Positions 1-5,220 of a stretch of 14,640 nucleotides of DNA are shown here, piece after piece. The translations under genes were made by a program, and so were the position numbers. Source of the stretch: Sphingobacteriaceae bacterium. Its GTDB lineage: Bacteria > Bacteroidota > Bacteroidia > B-17B0 > Aurantibacillaceae. The DNA lies in assembly GCA_025360355.1 (NCBI GenBank), contig JANYCL010000124.1, positions 1 through 14,640 on the forward strand. The letters run 5' to 3'. Position 1 is the first letter of the stretch, and every line of letters starts with the position of its first letter. A model generated the notes under the pieces. That model searched no databases, had not been told where the DNA came from, and saw nothing but the letters and a program-made list of their open reading frames with translations.

Positions 1-209
1 TAATGCAAAAATGCATCTTTTTCGTATCCCACATCTACAAAGGCAGCGTTAAGTCCGGTCATAACCTTCTTAACTTTACCGAAGTAAATATCACCTACCG
101 AAAATTTGGAATTATTTTTTTCCCGATGAAGCTCAACTAAACGTTTTTCATTTAAAAGAGCTATAACAACTTCGTTAGGCGTAGAATTGATAACTAAATC
201 GTAATTCAC
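1..209 (-). CDS. rng: Ribonuclease E/G family protein, N-terminal part (cut by window edge)
   Basis: Reading leftwards from a GTG at 209, the frame stays open to the window edge and gives about 69 residues of the N-terminus of an RNase E/G-type endoribonuclease, which cleaves single-stranded RNA in rRNA maturation and mRNA decay. The first ~30 residues contain INSTPNEVVIALL and KRLVELHRE. They are followed by the beginning of the embedded S1 RNA-binding domain (GDIYFGKVKKV, then GLNAAFVDVGYEKDAFLH), which is highly characteristic of this family. The start is taken as GTG because an in-frame TAA lies four codons upstream and no ATG intervenes. The catalytic DNase I-like and zinc-link regions are outside the window. 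The gene lies downstream of, and on the same strand as, the HU-TPR-basic peptide genes, separated by 116 bases that hold repeats. RNase G versus E cannot be decided from this fragment; rng is the usual name in this phylum. Confidence 0.9.
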   Translation of the reverse strand, partial: MNYDLVINSTPNEVVIALLNEKRLVELHREKNNSKFSVGDIYFGKVKKVMTGLNAAFVDVGYEKDAFLH

Positions 210-222
210 GCTAAAATATTTT

Positions 223-271
223 TATCCTTCATCACATTCAGGATGACACAAGTCATGCAAGAAGTGACGAA
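223..271. repeat. Imperfect palindromic intergenic repeat
   Basis: TTCATCAC (228-235) is matched by GTGACGAA (264-271) in inverted orientation with one mismatch. The centre is a perfect ATGAC / GTCAT stem (243-247 / 252-256) around the loop ACAA. On the minus strand the segment contains GTCATCCTGAATGTGATGAA followed by GGAT. This resembles the 'GTCATCCTGA...GAAGGATC' type of dispersed intergenic palindrome seen in many bacterial genomes; that resemblance is from memory, not from a search. It lies in the untranslated gap between the basic peptide gene and the RNase G gene, so it would be transcribed if these are one operon. Confidence 0.55.
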
Positions 272-298
272 TGGGTTAATACTAATTTTAGACCTTTT

Positions 299-316
299 CC
301 GGAGGAAAGCCTCCGG
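299..316. repeat. GC-rich perfect hairpin between small ORF and rng
   Basis: CCGGAGG (299-305) and CCTCCGG (310-316) form a perfect 7-bp GC-rich stem with a four-base loop in otherwise AT-rich sequence. It sits ten bases past the stop of the basic peptide gene in the direction of minus-strand transcription. No T run follows it on either strand (AAAAGG on the minus strand, TTTAAAG on the plus strand), so it is not a canonical intrinsic terminator. It could stabilise an mRNA end or be an RNA-processing or attenuation site between the peptide gene and rng. Confidence 0.6.
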
Positions 317-325
317 TTTAAAGAT

Positions 326-415
326 CTATTTTTTCTTATGACGATTTTTTCTCAAACGTTTTTTGCGTTTGTGAGTCGCCATTTTATGTCTTTTTCTTTT
401 TTTACCGCTTGGCAT
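326..415 (-). CDS. 29-residue polybasic conserved-type peptide, possible ribosomal protein
   Basis: An ATG at 415 opens a 29-codon frame ending in TAG at 326. The product is almost wholly basic: it starts MPSGKKRKRHK, continues MATHKRKKRL and ends NRHKKK, with no acidic residue. Lys, Arg and His make up about three quarters of it. The start lies four bases past the stop of the TPR gene, which supports translation as the third gene of an HU-TPR-peptide unit. I recall near-identical short peptides annotated as hypothetical at this place in other Bacteroidota. Size and composition suggest an rRNA-bound accessory ribosomal protein. The ribosomal protein bL38, described from the Flavobacterium ribosome, is an obvious candidate, but I cannot confirm the identity. 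It does not resemble bTHX as I know it. No Shine-Dalgarno sequence is visible. The existence of the gene is fairly sure; its function is inference. Confidence 0.8.
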   Translation of the reverse strand: MPSGKKRKRHKMATHKRKKRLRKNRHKKK

Positions 416-419
416 AATA

Positions 420-1226
420 TTATTTATTTAAATTAATTTTTAATTGTTGTATGTATTTTTCTATCTCTTGCTTTGTTAACGCATCGTCTGTTTTCGATTT
501 GTATTTTTCAAGCACTTCAATAGTTTTATTTTTTTGTCCTTGTTGTTCGTAAGCATCTGCAAGGTGTAAATAAGCTTCAATGTAAGTTGAATCTATTTTA
601 ATTACCTTTTGGAAACGCTGAATGGCTTTATCCCATTGCTGCGATCTTACCGAAAAAAAAGCGAAGTTCAATTGTAAGGTAATATTGTTGCTATCGGTTT
701 TTTCAATTTCGCGAAGCATTGTAATACCTTTCATTGGATCAGGAGAACCTTCCACAAAACAAGAGGCTAGCATAATTTTAGCATCTGCATTGTTGGGATC
801 CAATTTTAAACCGTTCTCATAACAACGCATCGCGCTTGAATATAATAGTGGTGTTTCTTCGGGATCTTTAATAAAACGAACCGAGTAATAATAACGATCG
901 CCGGCTTTAAACCAGTTAACAGCTTTATTAGTTTTCGCCATTTGTTTTTCGAAATAAAAGGAAGCAATATCAGGTCGCTTATTCTTATCCCAAAAAGAAA
1001 TAACGCAATCTAAATTTTTGTTTTCGGCTTTTGGTTTTAAGTCGTTGCTTAAAGTTCCTAAAGCTGTTTTTACAAAAACCTCAATGGTTTCGGTGTTTTT
1101 TCCTGAAGAGGCGGCTAAATTTTCTTTAGCAGCAGCTCCTGAATTTTTTGGTGCAAAATATAAAAGAACGGACAAAACAACAGCCGCAACAATAAGCAAA
1201 AGCTGTGTTTTTTTAACCTTGGTCAT
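420..1226 (-). CDS. Membrane-anchored tetratricopeptide-repeat protein
   Basis: The 268-residue protein has a short basic N-terminus (MTKVKK), one hydrophobic segment at about 8-24 and an Ala/Ser/Lys-rich linker to about 45. This predicts a single-pass inner-membrane anchor, or an uncleaved signal, with the remainder in the periplasm. The C-terminal half carries TPR-type helix pairs: one around 125-160 (YENGLKLDPNNADAKIMLAS), one around 165-195, and the best at 197-243 (WDKAIQRFQKVIKIDSTYIE, then AYLHLADAYEQQGQ). TPRs mediate protein-protein contacts; the partner is unknown. The ATG at 1226 lies three bases past the stop of the HU gene, and the stop lies four bases before the basic peptide gene, so the three are very probably co-transcribed and translationally coupled. 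Similar TPR genes are, from memory, common beside the HU gene in this phylum. No enzymatic motif is visible. Confidence 0.85.
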   Translation of the reverse strand: MTKVKKTQLLLIVAAVVLSVLLYFAPKNSGAAAKENLAASSGKNTETIEVFVKTALGTLSNDLKPKAENKNLDCVISFWDKNKRPDIASFYFEKQMAKTNKAVNWFKAGDRYYYSVRFIKDPEETPLLYSSAMRCYENGLKLDPNNADAKIMLASCFVEGSPDPMKGITMLREIEKTDSNNITLQLNFAFFSVRSQQWDKAIQRFQKVIKIDSTYIEAYLHLADAYEQQGQKNKTIEVLEKYKSKTDDALTKQEIEKYIQQLKINLNK

Positions 1227-1229
1227 TTA

Positions 1230-1544
1230 TTAATCTTCGTTTTTTTGTTCCGGTTCAGCAACCTTCACATTTTTCTTAACTCTTTCAGAGAAAGTTTTCG
1301 CCGGTTTAAATGCCGGGATAAAATGTGCCGGAATTACAACCGTTGTGTTCTTAGAAATGTTACGTCCAATTTTTTCGGCGCGTTTTTTTACAACAAACGT
1401 TCCGAAACCTCTCAGGTATACGTTTTTACCTTCAATCATGGCGTTACGGATCGATTTCATGAACGCTTCTACAGAAGCTTGAACAGCAATTTTCTCAATG
1501 CCAGTCTTTTCGGAAATCTCGTTTACAATGTCAGCTTTAGTCAT
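1230..1544 (-). CDS. HU/IHF-family DNA-binding protein
   Basis: This 104-residue protein is a nucleoid-associated, DNA-bending protein of the HU/IHF superfamily. Residues 1-45 match the helical dimerisation part (MTKADIVNEISEKTGI and onward). The hallmark RGFGTF lies at 45-50, followed by the flexible DNA-binding arm with GRN at 60-62 and the IPAHFIPAFKP segment at 71-81. The arm-tip proline that intercalates into DNA corresponds to P72. The family is usually about 90-95 residues; here a short charged tail (VAEPEQKNED) extends it. Whether it acts as HU (non-specific) or IHF-like (site-specific) cannot be told from sequence, so no symbol is given. It is the first gene of the minus-strand unit and has a perfect TAnnTTTG -7 element about 50 bases upstream of its ATG. 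It is divergent from mutY, a conserved neighbour in Bacteroidota. Confidence 0.95.
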   Translation of the reverse strand: MTKADIVNEISEKTGIEKIAVQASVEAFMKSIRNAMIEGKNVYLRGFGTFVVKKRAEKIGRNISKNTTVVIPAHFIPAFKPAKTFSERVKKNVKVAEPEQKNED

Positions 1545-1591
1545 TTTACAAAGTATTTAAAATCAATAATTTGAATATTCAAAATGGGAGG

Positions 1592-1599
1592 CAAAGATA
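1592..1599 (-). promoter_or_regulatory. -7 element for the HU-TPR-peptide unit
   Basis: Read on the minus strand this is TATCTTTG, a perfect match to the Bacteroidota -7 consensus TAnnTTTG. Transcription would start near 1585-1588, giving a leader of about 40 bases before the ATG at 1544. No TTG -33 element is visible at the usual 19-21 base spacing. Confidence 0.6.
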
Positions 1600-1640
1600 G
1601 TATTTATTATATAACTGAAAAATAATTTTTAGATTTTCTG

Positions 1641-1648
1641 TTAATTTG
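1641..1648 (+). promoter_or_regulatory. Weak candidate -7 element for mutY
   Basis: TTAATTTG matches TAnnTTTG at five of six fixed positions and ends ten bases before the mutY ATG, which would imply a very short leader. No -33 TTG is visible. It is proposed only because it is the best match in the 114-base divergent region on this strand. Confidence 0.3.
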
Positions 1649-1658
1649 TAGTCTGAAC

Positions 1659-2708
1659 ATGGATTTCTTCGCCAAAAAGATCATAAAATGGTTTAAAACC
1701 AACCAAAGAAACCTCCCCTGGAGGGGTATAAAAGACCCTTATAAAATATGGTTATCTGAAATTATCCTTCAGCAAACGCAAGTAAATCAAGGACTTAGCT
1801 ACTACCTGAAATTTGTAAAGAACTATCCAAAAGTGAAAGATCTGGCTAATGCGCCTGTTGATGAGGTTATGAAACACTGGCAAGGACTAGGATATTATTC
1901 GAGAGCCCGGAATCTGCATGAAACCGCTAAAAACATTGTCATTAAGTACAAAGGTGTTTTCCCAAAAACGTATGTTGAGATACGTGAATTAAAAGGAGTT
2001 GGTGATTATACCGCAGCCGCAATTGCAAGTTTAGCATATGATCTTCCTCATGCTGTTGTTGATGGGAATGTTTATCGTGTTTTAAGCAGGGTGTTTGGAG
2101 TGAAGCTGCCAATTGATAGCGGCGAAGGAAAAAAATATTTTCAGGAACTGGCCAACGAATTACTTCCCAAAAAAGAAGCAGCAATTTATAACCAAGCCAT
2201 AATGGAATTCGGTGCTTTATATTGCCGGCCGGTAAATCCTGATTGTGAGAATTGCATTTTTAATTCGAAGTGCGTTGCTTTTGCGAGACAAATTGTAAAT
2301 GAACTTCCTTTTAAATCAAAAAAAATAAAAGTAACGGATCGTTATTTCAATTATATTTTATTTACTACCGGGCAACTATTCTTTATAAACAAACGTCTTA
2401 CTAAAGATATATGGCAAGATCTATACGAATTTTATTTGATCGAAACAGACAGAAGACAAAAACCGTTAGAGGTATTAAAAGTGAAAGAACTTAAAAATAT
2501 CATTAAACAAAAAGGTTTTAATATTGAAAAAGTGTCAAAGGAATATAAACATGTTTTATCCCATCAGCACTTATATACTACATTTTATCGCGTAAGAACT
2601 AAGCAAGTGCCAAAGGGAATGATTAAGGTTAAATTAAGTGAAATAAATAAATATGCTTTTCCGAGATTGATAGAAAAATATCTAAAAGATGAGAATATCA
2701 TTGAATGA
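1659..2708 (+). CDS. mutY: A/G-specific adenine DNA glycosylase MutY
   Basis: MutY removes adenine mispaired with 8-oxoguanine and so prevents G:C to T:A mutations. The 349-residue protein has the full family layout. The catalytic glutamate is E34 in SEIILQQTQV. The helix-hairpin-helix is LKGVGDYTAA at 111-120, followed by the catalytic aspartate D135 in VDGNVYRVLSR. The [4Fe-4S] cluster loop is C189-x6-C196-x2-C199-x5-C205. Residues ~225-349 form the C-terminal NUDIX-like domain that reads 8-oxoG, ending in FPRLIEKYL. Length is normal for the family and no catalytic residue is missing. It is transcribed alone, divergent from the HU gene, and its TGA lies inside a long hairpin (2703-2759). 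The ATG at 1659 is the natural start: the catalytic domain begins at once and the divergent intergenic region lies directly upstream. Confidence 0.97.
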   Translation: MDFFAKKIIKWFKTNQRNLPWRGIKDPYKIWLSEIILQQTQVNQGLSYYLKFVKNYPKVKDLANAPVDEVMKHWQGLGYYSRARNLHETAKNIVIKYKGVFPKTYVEIRELKGVGDYTAAAIASLAYDLPHAVVDGNVYRVLSRVFGVKLPIDSGEGKKYFQELANELLPKKEAAIYNQAIMEFGALYCRPVNPDCENCIFNSKCVAFARQIVNELPFKSKKIKVTDRYFNYILFTTGQLFFINKRLTKDIWQDLYEFYLIETDRRQKPLEVLKVKELKNIIKQKGFNIEKVSKEYKHVLSHQHLYTTFYRVRTKQVPKGMIKVKLSEINKYAFPRLIEKYLKDENIIE

Positions 2709-2759
2709 AGCAGAAATTTGGATGTAAATTCACAATAAAGTCCAAATTAGGCTTCATTC
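2703..2759 (+). repeat. Long two-part hairpin overlapping the mutY stop codon
   Basis: GAATGAAGC (2703-2711) pairs perfectly with GCTTCATTC (2751-2759). Inside it, AATTTGGA (2715-2722) pairs perfectly with TCCAAATT (2741-2748), separated from the outer stem by a small asymmetric internal loop (AGA / AG). The terminal loop is 18 bases. In total there are 17 base pairs in two stems, with the mutY TGA (2706-2708) inside the outer stem. It is not followed by a T run, so it is an atypical terminator or an mRNA 3'-end stabiliser. The remaining gap to 2837 holds only the yceI promoter candidate. Confidence 0.7.
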
Positions 2760-2803
2760 CACACTACCCTTAAAAAACAATTTCATTGGTGTGAAATAAT
2801 TTC

Positions 2804-2811
2804 TATTTTTG
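2804..2811 (+). promoter_or_regulatory. -7 element for the YceI-family gene
   Basis: TATTTTTG is a perfect TAnnTTTG match, 26 bases before the ATG at 2838. The nearest upstream TTG (2786-2788) is only 15 bases away, shorter than the usual ~19, so the -33 element is doubtful. Confidence 0.5.
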
Positions 2812-2837
2812 GTATAATTATTGAATTAAGATAAACT

Positions 2838-3425
2838 ATGAAAAAATTAATTTTAAGTCTGTGTGTGATCGTTGGTTTAAATGCCAGCGCGCAACAAATG
2901 TATAAAAGCAAAAAAGAAGGAAGCAATATCCATTTTTTGTCAAAATCACCATTGGAAGATATTGAAGCAACCAATAAAGAACCTATTGCGGCTTATAAAC
3001 CTGAGACTAACGATCTGCAATTTGGAGTTGTTATGTCGCAGTTTAAATTTAAAGCTGCTTTAATGGAAGAGCACTTTAATGAAAATTATATTGAAACAGA
3101 TAAAAAGGTTGTTGTTGACGGTAAAGACACTTATCCGAACAGATTAGCAACTTTTAAAGGAAAAGTTAACGAGAAAGTTGATCTATCGAAAGACGGAGAA
3201 ACTAAAGTAACTGTTACAGGTAAAATGACTTTGCATGGTGTTACGAAAGAGGCGACTGCTGATGGCACCATTACTAAAAAAGGAGATGATCTTATCTTAA
3301 AATCAACATTTAAAATAAAAGTGGCCGATTATAGCATTAAAGTTCCTTCACTTTATATACAAAATATTGCTGAGCTAGTTGATGTTGATGTAAATGTGAC
3401 GATGGAACCATTTGTTAAAAAATAA
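2838..3425 (+). CDS. YceI-family periplasmic lipocalin-like protein
   Basis: The 195-residue protein begins with a clear signal peptide (MKKLILSLCVIVGLNASAQ, cleavage near residue 18-19), so it is exported to the periplasm or beyond. The mature part is a YceI-type beta-barrel. It has SNIHFLSKSPLEDIEATNK near the start, a central MSQFKFKAALMEEHFNENYI, and the family signature LHGVTKEAT in the VTGKMTLHGV strand region at about 130-145. It ends with a DYSIKVPS / VDVNVTMEPF strand pair. YceI proteins bind long isoprenoid or other amphiphilic lipids in an internal cavity; the ligand here is unknown. Length is normal. The gene has its own promoter candidate and is closed by a strong terminator at 3446-3475. 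The next gene encodes a DUF5777-like barrel. YceI and DUF5777 genes are often neighbours in Bacteroidota, which suggests a related envelope role. Confidence 0.9.
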   Translation: MKKLILSLCVIVGLNASAQQMYKSKKEGSNIHFLSKSPLEDIEATNKEPIAAYKPETNDLQFGVVMSQFKFKAALMEEHFNENYIETDKKVVVDGKDTYPNRLATFKGKVNEKVDLSKDGETKVTVTGKMTLHGVTKEATADGTITKKGDDLILKSTFKIKVADYSIKVPSLYIQNIAELVDVDVNVTMEPFVKK

Positions 3426-3445
3426 TTGTTATTCTATTTTATCAG

Positions 3446-3475
3446 AAAGGACTGAAATATTTCAGTCCTTTTTTT
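3446..3475 (+). terminator. Intrinsic terminator after the YceI-family gene
   Basis: AAAGGACTGAAAT (3446-3458) and its exact reverse complement (3459-3471) form a perfect 26-base palindrome, folding as a stem of about 11 bp with a small AU loop. A run of seven T follows (3469-3475). It lies 20 bases after the stop codon. The T run abuts the -7 element of the next gene. Confidence 0.92.
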
Positions 3476-3482
3476 ATATTTG
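3475..3482 (+). promoter_or_regulatory. -7 element for the barrel-DUF4271-hemD unit
   Basis: TATATTTG is a perfect TAnnTTTG match that starts at the last T of the preceding terminator and ends 18 bases before the ATG at 3501. The -33 region would lie inside the terminator stem and shows no TTG. Confidence 0.55.
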
Positions 3483-3500
3483 AATGTTTAAAACTAACAC

Positions 3501-4442
3501 ATGAAATCATCATTGCTTTTTTTATCGATATTTTTTACTCTGAATGTTTTTTCGCAGGATGATCTGTTAAGTTTAGTTGAGGATAAAAAAGATGAGAAGC
3601 CTAAAAAAGTTTACGCCACTTTTAAAACTTATAAATTAGGTAATGCGCAAACTGTTGAAACAGTTAAAAAAAATAATCTCGATTTTCGGATCTCCCACCG
3701 TTTTGGAAATGTTTATAATATGGATAACGGCCAAAATGCTTTAAACGAAGCAGCGCATAGTTATTTTGGTTTTGATAATGCAAGTGATATTCGTTGGTCG
3801 TTTGATTACGGAGTTACCGATAACTTAACAATTGGAATTGGCCGCAGCCGATACCGCGAAACTTATGATGGAAGCATCAAGTGGAAAATTATTAGTCAGA
3901 AAGAACACTTTAAAGTTCCTTTCACAATGACTTTATTTTTAGATATGGGTTACACATCTATGAAGCCTGAACAATTGTATGCAGGTGTTGTAAAAGATTT
4001 TAAAACAAATGAATTGCACCGCTTTAATTATTTTTCGCAATTAATTATCGCAAGCAAATTAAACGATTGGTTATCGATAGAAGTATTGCCTTCTTATTTG
4101 CATCGTAATTTTGTTCAGCAGCGCATTAACTCAAAAAACCTTTCGGAAGATCCTAATGGATTCTTTTCTCTTGGAATGGGCGGACGAATTAAAGTTTCGA
4201 AACGTATGTGTTTGATCGCTGATTACTTTTATAATTTCTCACCTTATTATCAAAATAATACTACAGCATTTAATCCGCTGGCTTTTGGTTTTGAAATGGA
4301 AACGGGCGGTCATGTTTTTAGTATGTTCTTCACAAATGCACCTGCATTGATCGAAAACAGTTTTATTCCTTATACCAGTGATACTTGGTCGAAAAGCCAG
4401 GTTAAATTCGGTTTTTGTATTTCAAGAACATTTGCACTTTAA
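3501..4442 (+). CDS. DUF5777-like outer-membrane beta-barrel protein
   Basis: The 313-residue protein starts with a signal peptide (MKSSLLFLSIFFTLNVFS, then QDD) and continues with a short Lys/Asp/Glu-rich linker to about residue 37. The rest shows alternating polar and hydrophobic strands typical of an outer-membrane barrel: DIRWSFDYGVTDNLTIGIGR (96-115), MTLFLDMGYTSM, SIEVLPSYLHRNFV, FFSLGMGGRIKVSKRMCLIA and a C-terminal strand ending in FGFCISRTFAL with a terminal aromatic-x-Leu. The segments FRISHRFGNVYN and HVFSMFFTNAPALIENSFIP match what I remember of the DUF5777 family, whose function is unknown. It follows a YceI gene, the usual partner. It is probably the first gene of a unit with the DUF4271 gene (11-base gap) and hemD. 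The family call is from recognition, not from a search. Confidence 0.8.
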   Translation: MKSSLLFLSIFFTLNVFSQDDLLSLVEDKKDEKPKKVYATFKTYKLGNAQTVETVKKNNLDFRISHRFGNVYNMDNGQNALNEAAHSYFGFDNASDIRWSFDYGVTDNLTIGIGRSRYRETYDGSIKWKIISQKEHFKVPFTMTLFLDMGYTSMKPEQLYAGVVKDFKTNELHRFNYFSQLIIASKLNDWLSIEVLPSYLHRNFVQQRINSKNLSEDPNGFFSLGMGGRIKVSKRMCLIADYFYNFSPYYQNNTTAFNPLAFGFEMETGGHVFSMFFTNAPALIENSFIPYTSDTWSKSQVKFGFCISRTFAL

Positions 4443-4453
4443 TAATTTACTAA

Positions 4454-5215
4454 ATGATCATTGGTTTGGCTTTACATACAAACCTCATAAAAAATAATCC
4501 GGCTTACGAGCCCTTGTTTCATGATCATCTTTTAAAACCGATACACGATACTGCTATTTTTAATACCCTTGAACATCTTTATTGGCCTTCATTTGTTTTA
4601 TTTCTATCATTATGTTTATTGGTATTATTAAAAGCGACATCACCTCAAAAAACATTCAGGGTTCTTAATGCTGCTTATAGTTTACAAGTAGCAAAACAAA
4701 TTGAGCGCGAAGATTACGGGCCTTTGAAACGCGTATCTGTTATACTGAGTATAGTATTTGTTTTAATGGCAGCTTTTTTGTTTTACAAACTCAATGTTTT
4801 ATTTGGTTCTGTATTAAATAAAAACGGAAGTCTATTTCAGTATTTATTTTTTGTTTTGGTTGTTGTGTTAACTTATTCGGTTAAATTAATAATGGCGAGT
4901 GTGGTTGGTTTTGTAACTCAAACTACAAACATATTCAGCGAATACATAAATAATACTTTAATTATTAATCAATCCATTGGCGTAATACTTTTACCGGTAA
5001 TGATCATTGTTGAGGTGTCGCCTGTTAACCAGAAATGGTTTGTTTTTCCTGCAATTTTATTCCTTGTTTTGGGCTATGTATTAAGACTTTACCGCGGTTT
5101 TTTATTTGCGGGTATAGAAAGGGGTGTGGGCTTGTTACAATTATTTGTTTATCTTTGCGCTTTAGAAATCCTACCATTATTGGTATTAATAAAATTTTTA
5201 GTAGTTAATTTTTAA
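4454..5215 (+). CDS. DUF4271 multi-pass membrane protein
   Basis: The 253-residue protein has about six predicted membrane segments (near 44-60, 93-112, 127-150, 167-188, 195-215 and 226-251). A soluble N-terminus precedes them, and a conserved-looking cytosolic loop RVLNAAYSLQVAKQIERED lies between the first two. The pattern, and the position directly before a uroporphyrinogen-III synthase gene, match the DUF4271 family of Bacteroidota. The gap to hemD is five bases, so translation is probably coupled. Function is unknown: the association with hemD suggests, but does not show, a link to tetrapyrrole metabolism or the membrane handling of a heme precursor. I see no heme-binding CxxCH or other catalytic motif. 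The ATG at 4454 gives the normal family N-terminus and follows the barrel gene by 11 bases. Confidence 0.8.
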   Translation: MIIGLALHTNLIKNNPAYEPLFHDHLLKPIHDTAIFNTLEHLYWPSFVLFLSLCLLVLLKATSPQKTFRVLNAAYSLQVAKQIEREDYGPLKRVSVILSIVFVLMAAFLFYKLNVLFGSVLNKNGSLFQYLFFVLVVVLTYSVKLIMASVVGFVTQTTNIFSEYINNTLIINQSIGVILLPVMIIVEVSPVNQKWFVFPAILFLVLGYVLRLYRGFLFAGIERGVGLLQLFVYLCALEILPLLVLIKFLVVNF

Positions 5216-5220
5216 TTTTT

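Noticed and set aside
299..316. The GC hairpin as an intrinsic terminator
   Set aside because: No T run on either strand, so it is listed only as a hairpin.
1245..1574. 109-residue open frame on the plus strand
   Set aside because: It lies opposite the HU gene, which has clear family motifs; the translation resembles no known protein.
1942..2184. 80-residue minus-strand frame opposite mutY
   Set aside because: Shadow frame inside the MutY catalytic domain; His/Gln/Leu-rich translation without motif.
2783..2974. 63-residue minus-strand frame over the yceI start
   Set aside because: Overlaps the yceI promoter and signal peptide; no recognisable domain and no promoter of its own.
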